Assembly (NCBI GenBank): GCA_025602905.1
Contig: JAHLKI010000084.1
Span: 1-26,761 of the forward strand
Direction: 5' to 3'
Length of the DNA: 26,761 nt
Source of the DNA: Phlyctochytrium arcticum
Lineage: Eukaryota; Chytridiomycota; Chytridiomycetes; Chytridiales; Chytridiaceae
Part shown: positions 19,361-26,761 of the stretch, in pieces
Layout of the letters: every line of letters begins with the position of its first letter
Position numbering within the stretch: position 1 is the stretch's first letter
Notes under the pieces: model-generated
The model's database searches: none
The model's input: the letters and a program-made list of their open reading frames with translations, nothing else
What the model was told of the DNA's origin: nothing
Position numbers and translations under genes: made by a program

Positions 19361-19860
19361 GAGGATCTTTTAGGGTCTCATGTACCAGAATGTTGGCCTG
19401 TCCGAGCCTGTTTCATGCAAGCAGGCAGCATGTTACCTGCTGTCATCCTGTCCTTGCCTGCTCCATGCAAGCATCATTTACGCATGCAGAGTCCATGCAA
19501 GCATCACTTATGCATGCAGGGTCCGTGCAAACTGTCATACATGCAGGCAATATGTTACCTACATAATTGGAAGTCGGCCTGTCCTTGCCTGCTTCATGCA
19601 ACCAGACCTGCCTTAAAGATCTTTCAGGATCTCATGTACCAGACTGTTGGCCTGTTCCATGCAAGCAGTCATGAGTACAGGCAGCATGTTACCTGCACAA
19701 TTACCTGCATAAAACCCTTGCCTGCTCCATGCAAGCATCATTTATGCATGCAAATTCCATGCGTGTCCTGGCCTGCTCCATGCAAGCAGTCATGCATGCA
19801 ATCCTATGCATTCTTTATGCACGCAGTCATGCATGCTTGCATGCAATCCTATGTATTCTG
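19361..19860. repeat. ATGCA-rich repeat, two diverged copies
   Basis: The block gatctt-tagggtctcatgtaccaga is present at about 19365 and again at about 19616. Each copy is followed by gttggcctg, catgcaagca and cagcatgttacctgc. The motif catgcaagca occurs many times. A 242-codon frame through it is Cys/His/Met-rich only because of the motif and is not taken as a gene. Confidence 0.7.
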
Positions 19861-21420
19861 TACCTTTCCTGCGAGATGTTTGCCTGCTTGCATGCCGGTC
19901 CAATTGGCCTGCTCTTACCCAAGCAGGAAACCGAACGAAACCTTGGCCAGAAAGGACATGCAGTTCCATACTTTCTTCGCCTGTCTTCCTGCTGTATTGC
20001 TTGGCATGCACTATGTACCTTTCCTGCTTGATGTTTGCCTGCTTTGTTTCCCATGCTGCCTTTCCTGCCTGGTTTAATTTTTGCTGTTCGCTTTTATTGA
20101 TTGTACTTCCACTATTTTTTTTTGATTTTTATGGCTTGCATCTCTCTCTTACCCTTCTAAAGTTTTCAGCAACACTTACGGTATGACATTCGGGACGGAC
20201 CATATCTGCGAGATTTAAAGAAAAACATTGCCTATGAACACTATTTACTTTTCCACATGATCTTACTTTTGTCTGCTGGCTTTTCTCATTTTCCTTCTGT
20301 TATACCCTGCGGGAAACACTGAGGACATCACATCCGTTACGGGTTTGCATAATGCAACGTTTCATCCAGAAGCACGAAAACAATAAAATGCCTGTGAATA
20401 ATGTTTTCTTTATCCTACGGGAAACAATTAGAACATGTCATCCCCAACGGAGCCTGTGCTTGTAAATTGCCTATGGATACTGTTTCCTTTTCCAAGCTGG
20501 CTGTTCTTTTCGTCTTTCTTTCTGCCACTACGGGAAATACGGAGGACATGAAATCTGTCACAGACCATGAATGCATGGACGCTACGCAAAGTTCCAGCTA
20601 AATGAATTTGAAAACATCTGAATTGGCCAAACACCGGGCTGTTTCATTGCTATTCTATAATACATCTCCCTCTCTATTTTACCCATACATTCACATTTCT
20701 CAAGCAGAAAAGTTACGGCGATGCCTGCAATTCAATGCTTACTACTTTATTGCCTGCATACCGTACAATCCTATTCATTCTTTACCTTTCCTGCTTGATG
20801 CCTGCCTGCCTTCTTTGCCCTGTTGCCTTACCTGACTGGCTTTGCCCTGCTGTCTTTCCTGACTAGCTTTGCCCTGCATTTTTAATTTGTTTTGCCGTTC
20901 TCCTTTCATGTCTTGCGCTTTTTCGCATTCCCTTTATTACATGTACTTCCACTATTTAACATTTTTTAACACGTTTGCTTCCAGGTTCGCATCTCGTACC
21001 CTGTGATTAAGCAACACTTACGACATGCAATAAAATACCTATGAAAACGGCTTACTTTTCCACCTGATCTTACTTTTGCATGCATGCGTTTCTCTTCCTT
21101 CTTTCTTACTTACCATCCAGGTCACACTTAGGACATGCGAGGCACGAGAACTTTAAAAAATGCCTACAAATAATGCTTACTTTTTCATATGATCTTACTC
21201 TTGAATGCTGGTTTTTCTCATCTCCCTTCTTTCTTACCATCCAGGAAACGCTTAGGAATTGTAAAATGCGTATGAAAATTGCCTGCTGGCTTTTCTGTGA
21301 TTGCCTTCCTTCTCTCTTACTCTGCGGAAAACACCTACGATATGCAATCTATAAAAGACCAAGCATGCATGGATCAAATTCCACTGCCTTGTTCATCTTA
21401 CACTTCTTCATGTTACAATA
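19861..21420. repeat. Satellite-like array with nested repeat units
   Basis: A segment starting near tacctttcctgcttgatg (about 20016) and running past acttccactatt and gcaacacttacg recurs at about 20783-21020. Inside is a unit of about 110-130 bp (for example tgcctatgaacac, ttacttttccac-tgatctta, ttctttcttac and aggacat blocks) repeated at least five times up to about 21360. No coding region is credible. Confidence 0.6.
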
Positions 21421-21604
21421 CAAATGAAGTCTGTTTCTGTTTTACACCCCTCATACAATCGATAGTCATCTTTCTACTCGAATCGGTACCATGTTCTTCT
21501 TTAAACCTACACTGTCGTTTGTAATCTTCTTCATACACTGTTATTTGGTCACTTATACGAAACACTTTCAACATTGAACTCCGGTCCTGTTCCTCCATTC
21601 GTTC

Positions 21605-21635
21605 GGGCGGCAGCGCCGCCCCCCCCCTTGGGGGG
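21605..21635. repeat. Double GC hairpin
   Basis: GGGCGGC-AGC-GCCGCCC (21605-21621) is followed with no gap by CCCCCC-TT-GGGGGG (21622-21635). Two perfect stem-loops back to back resemble the double-hairpin elements described from fungal mitochondrial genomes. Here the element sits in apparently nuclear DNA, just before the right flanking repeat. Confidence 0.75.
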
Positions 21636-21641
21636 TCTAGT

Positions 21642-21945
21642 CTTCATATATATATACTCACAAGAGTTCCAAAATCCACCCGGTGCTGGGTTCATCGCAT
21701 CACCACATATCAAATTAGACTCACCAGAGTAGGTAGCATCACATCCTCAAAACCCACCCTTACCATCCATCACGTATCCCAAGAGTTATACCCACCCACC
21801 CAAATCCACCTTCCCCCACACCCTTTCCTTTCCTTTCCTTTCTAATCCACCTCCTGCCGTTACCCCACTACTATTTTGCAAAACATCATTTCCACCCATC
21901 TCCCCAACTTTATATTAACATGCTGATTTTTTTTGACACTTTACA
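21642..21945. repeat. Right copy of the flanking repeat
   Basis: It matches the block at about 19018-19250 in direct orientation (atatatatactcacaagag, tccatcacgtatcccaagag and acatgctgatttttttt). It includes an insertion of about 80 bp and a tttcctttcctttcc microsatellite. Confidence 0.65.
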
Positions 21946-22777
21946 CCCCCACCCCCCCAAACCTTTTTTTCTTCTAGCCCTTCCCATAAAATGCAAAACT
22001 CCTAACCTGAGCAGAAACAGGTATAACTTCTAATCCACCGTCTTTGTATTTCGACTATGATGTTCCTACAATCAATTACACTGTTGCTTGAAAAAACCAT
22101 GCAAACCAGTTTCTTCCCACACCTCTGATACATCCACCCCTCTACACTATACATCCCCATCCCGTCCTCTCCACTTTTTAAAAAAAAATCCATCATCCGT
22201 CATTTCTCCCCACAAAAAAAAACCCCCCCAGCGCCATTTGCAACATTCACTGGAATCATATCCTCCACCCCCAACCAACCAAAGTCGGTAAGTGAATAGT
22301 TTGAAGACGAGAGCAAAAAAAAGCTATATATGGGTGCATAAGAATCAGATACCGGGTGGGGGCAAAAAAAGTCTGGGAGTTTAATATCATGGTGGATTCT
22401 CTCTGAAAGAAGGAATTGCCCCAAAAAACATCCGTTTTGGTTTACAAACGAGAGGAAGAGATTTTTGTAGAGAACTAGTGTGTCAATTCCCCCGCAATGG
22501 AATTCTCATACCGTACTTTCATTACCCACAACACATCACATCACACGCACATCCAACAATTTCAAATCAAATCAAATATACGTGTGCAAATTGACAAAAT
22601 AACTCAAACGAAGTGTGTACACAAAAAGAAAAAAGACCAAACTCATAAAAAAAAAACCAACCTAACGCCTGCCATGATCATTCGCATTCAAATCCTCCAA
22701 ACTACTCGCCCGTGCATCCGTAGGTGGGACATAACTCGCCGACGTGCCCTTGAGTCCAAGGGCTCTCAAGCCTTCAA
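21946..22777. other. Intergenic, A/C-rich, no gene
   Basis: Many short A-, T- and C-runs; no frame with recognisable content. The last part is probably the 3' UTR of glycogen synthase, which ends at 22778 on the minus strand. Confidence 0.45.
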
Positions 22778-25470
22778 TCAATCCTGAGGGTCCAACCGAT
22801 CAGATTCCTCAAATAACCCGCGTACATCCTCCTCATCTTCATCCAATCGTTCCCTGATTCTAGGAGACCCGGGTGCAGAGGCGGGCCGGGGGACTTTTTG
22901 GTGGTACCGGAGGTTGGTCAAGTCTTCTCGTTGGAGGCCAGAAGGGTTGGCGTCGGATTCGTATCCGTACTGTAAATCTCCGCGGACCGATGCGTATTCA
23001 TCAAATTCTTCGGCTTCGGTTTCATGGGCCGAAACGATATTGGGCCATTTGCGACGGATAGCGACCCATCGGGCTTTAACGTATTCAGACCCATCCGTTT
23101 CCAGTCGAGTAAATCCGAGAGTCGTTCAGTGCGGTTCCGCTGGTTGATGCGTTGTCGGCGGGATTTCTGGCAGAATTCGAGCATACAGTCGGCGAGTTGC
23201 TGGCAACTTTCTTCGACGGATTTGAGGCGGCGGTCGACAATTGTAGATGCCGTAGTCGGGGGGGTGGGGAAATCATTTCGTCCATGAAACAGCCAAAGCC
23301 GGATAGATTGGTGGTGATGGAGGGGACGCCCATGACGGTACATTCGGCGGGAGTGTAGCCCCAGGGCTCATAGTAGGACGGGAAGACGCCTAAATGGCAG
23401 CCACGGACAAATTCTTCATAGTCTAGTCCGATGAGGGGACTGTTGGAGCTGAGGAATTCGGGGTGGAAAATCATTTTGACGCGGTCTTCGGGGGCATTGA
23501 AAAGTTTGACTTGGCGCATTTGGTTCAGGATGGGGTCCGCGGCGTCGTCGGCCATGTTGTGGGTGACGATGGGGGGCAGAGCGTCCCTCTTCAAAGCGTA
23601 AATGCGGCGTTTCAGGAGAACGTAGTCTTGGTCCGAGACGAGGTGGGACGCGTCGGGGATCTTGCCGCGAGCCGCATTGTCAAAGATGCGTTGACCAATA
23701 CCGTTCTGGATTTCCGTGACTGTTTCCTTGAGTTGTTTCATGACGGCCTGTCCTTTGAGTGCATCCACGGTGAACGAGTGGGTGGATGCCGGCATGATGA
23801 TGAAAGCGACAACCGTGACGGGTGAGTTCAAAGCTTTGAGTCGAGCATTGAGCCGGGCCATTGACTCGATAACATGTCAACCCCCTTATTCCGAAACTCG
23901 TAGCGGCCAGCCGTGAAAAAGTAAATGGTGTTATCCAAATCGAAATCATTGTAGCCGTAGAAATGTCCGCGGGTAAACTCGTGAATCTTCTCCTTTGCTT
24001 TGGCGTGCAAGTTTTGGAACTCGTGGAGAGCACTGAATTTGACAACGTTGAGACCGTTGGGGGTGACACCATCGGGTTTGCGCTTAAGTAACCATTCGGC
24101 TTCGTAGGCGGTAATGTGACTGACGGTCGTAAACACATCGGCACAATGCGAGGCGGCCCGTTCAATGCAGTATCGGTGGTAAATCCCACGTTTGCCGGCC
24201 TCCGCATCGACATCAAAGAACTTCAAGTTGTTGTAGAAGTCCACATCGCCAGCACAGAGGTATCGGCCCAGCAGCGTGGCGTGGGTAGTAAAGATGGTGG
24301 CAATGTTGAGTGATCTCTTCCTTAGTAATACCAAAGCGACTCCCGCCAGCCATTCGTGGAAATGCGCAAATCACGGCTGGCTTGGTCAATGCATTCCTTC
24401 TGTCGTCAAAACTCGCTGTCCGGTAAACTCTGCAGCTTTGTTGTTGGTGTAGGAACTATGGAATTCACATTCTCTGTTAGTACATCACTCTCTTCATTCA
24501 TTCATCCATCCCCCTTTCCATCCAACCATGAAAGCAACCGAGTTTGTTATTCAAACGCATGCTCCTCCCCGTCGCTACGCTCGGGGTCGTCGTATTGTTG
24601 CACCATATGTGAATCCTTTCCCTCGCTTCGCTCGCAAGAATTGCCTCGCTACGCTCGGCGTCCTCCTCGCTTCGCTCGCATTTGATTTTGCTTCGCAAAA
24701 TCGTTTCACTCTCTTCGCTCGCACTTGGATTTTTGCCTTCGCAAAAATCGTCCGCGCCCATCCATTTTTCCTTCGGAAAAATGTCTGGGCACCCTCGGCC
24801 TCTGGCCTCGGGGCCCTCCTCGCCCTGCGGGCTCGTCGGGATCACTCCCGCTCGCCCTTTTTTCCTTCGGAAAAAAGTCTCACTCCGCGATAACTCGCTC
24901 GGGGCTCGTGAAAATGACTCACTACACTCGTCGGGCTCGTAACTCACCTCACCCATGAACCAAGCAACGAGGTAACCAAAGACGATGGCCTCATTCGTTT
25001 CCACGATCATCAGTAGACTAGGAATCCCAGCCGTGGTCCAGAGATCAGCCTTCCATTCATTCATGCGATGATAGGCAGAATAAACATCCAGAGTAAAACG
25101 TGAGGAGCGCCCTCAATGAGCCAACGTCCATACAGGAATTTGACACCGCGAGCGGAAAGGGGCATCCAGAGCGGCCTTGAGAGCTGGGTGATTGGCACTT
25201 GTCCCCTACGGATTCGACTTCCATGGGAGCCGATTTGTAAGAGAGGGGACCAATGAGACAGTAGCGTTCACCGTATTCTTGGCATGTGACGGGTGCTTTT
25301 GATTTAATGACTGTGTAGATTCCGCCGACTATAATTTGCAATGGGAGTGAGTTGAAGGGAGAAATACTAAAGACAGAGTGATGGAACGTACCCTTGTTGG
25401 CCACCTCCCAAGCGATTTCAAAGAGCAAGGGTTTGGCGATATCGATGCCCTGGTCATTTTCGGCGGCCAT
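22778..25470 (-). CDS. Glycogen synthase (GT3 family), frame broken by indels
   Basis: It adds glucose from UDP-glucose to glycogen in the cytosol. Exon 25470-25392 begins MAAENDQG and ends EVANK. A 63-nt intron (25391-25329) precedes [13 protein letters not shown]. The exon from 25328 ends at 24948 (FMGE), and a long intron follows to roughly 24430-24385. The last exon carries [17 protein letters not shown], the E-x7-E catalytic pair in EPWGYTPAE, and the Arg-rich [18 protein letters not shown] used for glucose-6-phosphate control. An acidic tail ends at the TGA 22780-22778. Order and total length fit the roughly 700-residue yeast enzyme. Single-base frame breaks lie near 25201-25209, 25154-25166, 25085-25099, 24359-24367, 23865-23876, 23255-23269, 23233-23245 and 23080-23092, mostly in homopolymers. 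Protein conservation continues across each. Assembly error or a young pseudogene. Confidence 0.85.
24420..24947 (-). other. Long glycogen synthase intron with a hairpin array
   Basis: The donor GTGAGT is at 24947-24942. The acceptor is uncertain (a TGCAG at about 24433 is the best candidate). The intron carries perfect stem-loops with TTC or CTTC loops at 24684-24702, 24728-24749, 24763-24783 and 24857-24877, and repeated cctcgcttcgctcg-like blocks from about 24580 to 24910. The other mapped intron of this gene's coding part is only 63 nt, so this is an expanded intron. Confidence 0.65.
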
Positions 25471-25887
25471 CTTGAGATTCAAACCAGGAGTTAGTATGTC
25501 TTTTGCTTTAAACAAGAGGTGCCGGCTACGGTGAGCAAGCAAGTAGCAAGTAGCAACTAGCAAGATGCCAAAGTGCCAAAGTGCCAAAGTGCAAGATGAG
25601 CGGCCATTCTGTCCCTCGTTTTTCGCCCACCTCCAGCTCAACCCTAACGCAATCAATGAATCGGTCCTACAGCCAGCCACCCGAGTGGTGTCCCGTAACC
25701 TCGAGTCACCGCCGGAACCCCCTGGGAACCCCCTGGGAACCACCTGGGAACCACCCCCACACGAGCAGCCGGGATCCCAGTCCCTCCGTTCATCCTTTCG
25801 TCAAGCCCAGCCGAGTGTATGAAATCGATATGCGTGCCGAACATGTCCCAAGATGGCGAGCGCGAGATGGCTCGTCTGAATACTCAC
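25471..25887 (-). other. 5' UTR intron of glycogen synthase
   Basis: The donor GTGAGTA is at 25887-25881, the branch point TACTAAC at 25496-25490, and the acceptor AG at 25472-25471, directly before the ATG at 25470. No ATG is seen in the leader exon between the TATA box and the donor. The intron contains tandem repeats: three copies of cctgggaacc (about 25720-25753) and gccaaagt units (about 25567-25592). Confidence 0.6.
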
Positions 25888-26030
25888 CGTGTGCTAGTGC
25901 GTCCCAATGGGGGGTTCTCGTAGTCCTGTGTGTGAAGTGTGTGTGTGTTTGTTGCGTTGAAATAGAGTGTGCAGTGGTAGAGTTGGAAGAAGTGCAGAAA
26001 AGTAGGAAAGGGGAATGAACAAAGGCGCGC

Positions 26031-26044
26031 CCTTTTTATACTGT
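26031..26044 (-). promoter_or_regulatory. TATA box of glycogen synthase
   Basis: Minus-strand AGTATAAAAAGGGC about 145-160 nt upstream of the 5' UTR donor and 560 nt upstream of the ATG. It is consistent with a leader exon of about 120-130 nt. Confidence 0.6.
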
Positions 26045-26761
26045 GGTCTGATTCAGAAGTAACAAGACGTCATGATCCGCTCACGCGAGGAAGCATCATC
26101 GCACATCCCAGCACACACATTCATCCATTCGGACCCTGAGGGTTTCCTTTGAACGTTATACGCCTCGCCTTTCGCACATTCATTCACACACACACACACA
26201 CACATACACATAGACTCTCAATCAATCACTCTATCATCAGGCAGGCAGGCAGGCAGGCAGGCAGCGGCTCTACACTTGTAGTGTATATGTGCTCCCATGC
26301 CCACACACATGTACACCCCTAGCACTAGCACTAGCACTATGACAAACCCCAGCAAGTGGCTGTGCACTCACTCTATCCCATATCCGCTACATTCCCTGCT
26401 TCATCCGATGGGCTCAGGCTAATTCGGTGATGGCAATAGTGCGATGCTGACAGAGGGGCATGGGCTACTGGCTATAGGAAAGGAAGCGACAGAATGGAGG
26501 GATCCCAGAGGAGGCGCACGGGTGTAAAAACGTTTGATCGAGAGTCGGTGATCGAGGGGTATTCTTCATTACGCAAGTGTGAGGCGTAACAACAGACAGA
26601 ACAATCAGTCGTGCTCTGAATTGAACAGTTTCCGAGTCTGAGACCCACTGAGGCCCAGTGCGACATGTCGCCTGAGAAGCAACGGAAAAAACGCGCGTCG
26701 CGTCCCATTCAGCATGTCCCCACATCTCTCTGCTGCAATATAGACTCCCAATCCTTCTTCA
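26045..26761. repeat. Upstream region with microsatellites
   Basis: No gene is seen. It contains a CA run (about 26185-26203), six CAGG units (about 26239-26263) and three ctagca units (about 26319-26338). It is probably the regulatory upstream region of glycogen synthase. Confidence 0.6.

Noticed and set aside
19349..20077. 242-codon Cys/Met/His-rich frame
   Set aside because: Its content is dictated by the repeated catgcaagca motif; there is no domain and no promoter, and the two repeat copies are not preserved in frame.
22918..23343. Separate 141-aa gene on the minus strand
   Set aside because: It is the Arg-rich C-terminal part of glycogen synthase shifted by indels, not a distinct gene.
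24498..25064. 188-codon frame as an extended glycogen synthase insert
   Set aside because: After FMGEV it reads through a GTGAGT donor into the hairpin array; conservation resumes only after the intron.

Overview
The window looks like nuclear DNA of a fungus, most likely an early-diverging one (chytrid or Mucoromycota type). The evidence is a yeast/animal-type (GT3) glycogen synthase gene, spliceosomal introns of 63 nt with GTAAG/GTACG/GTGAG donors, a TACTAAC branch point, TATAAAA promoters, a single-exon tRNA-Glu with a T-run terminator, and several Crinkler-like (CRN) gene copies. The host assignment is an inference; no rRNA or species marker is present.

Layout. 1-5 kb is a decaying Crinkler neighbourhood: a tandem array of CRN-leader fragments (1-1110), a second CRN-like relic (about 1150-1580), a 569-bp C homopolymer (2151-2719, probably an assembly artefact), and a spliced but frameshifted CRN gene on the minus strand (4136 down to about 3310) with a duplicated leader. 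5365-5436 is tRNA-Glu(TTC). 6028-6990 (minus) is an intact 320-residue low-complexity protein with a small four-Cys knuckle. 8179-8952 is a broken gene with one in-frame stop, followed by a perfect 24-bp-arm palindrome and a small inverted-repeat element.

9.3-17.2 kb is the most unusual part: an AT-richer, virus-like or plasmid-like module. Its centre is an archaeo-eukaryotic-primase plus herpesvirus-UL9-like helicase gene (14220 down to 10890) split into three overlapping reading frames. Each break sits on a textbook X XXY YYZ heptamer. Around it are short genes of unknown function (148, 115, 90 and 287 residues), three copies of a promoter-like repeat, a MITE with 98-bp inverted repeats that ends one of the genes, and two copies of a 28-bp-unit array bracketing the 287-residue gene. 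How these genes cooperate is inferred: the primase-helicase would drive replication of the element and the small proteins would be accessory or structural.

17.2-22.7 kb is mostly repeats: satellite-like arrays rich in ATGCA and tgcctgc, bracketed by two copies of an approximately 230-bp sequence. 22.8-26.0 kb (minus) is glycogen synthase with a 5'UTR intron that ends exactly at the start codon, a 63-nt intron, and an approximately 550-nt intron packed with TTC-loop hairpins. Its reading frame is broken by at least eight apparent 1-base indels, mostly in homopolymers, so either the assembly is indel-prone here or this copy is a young pseudogene.
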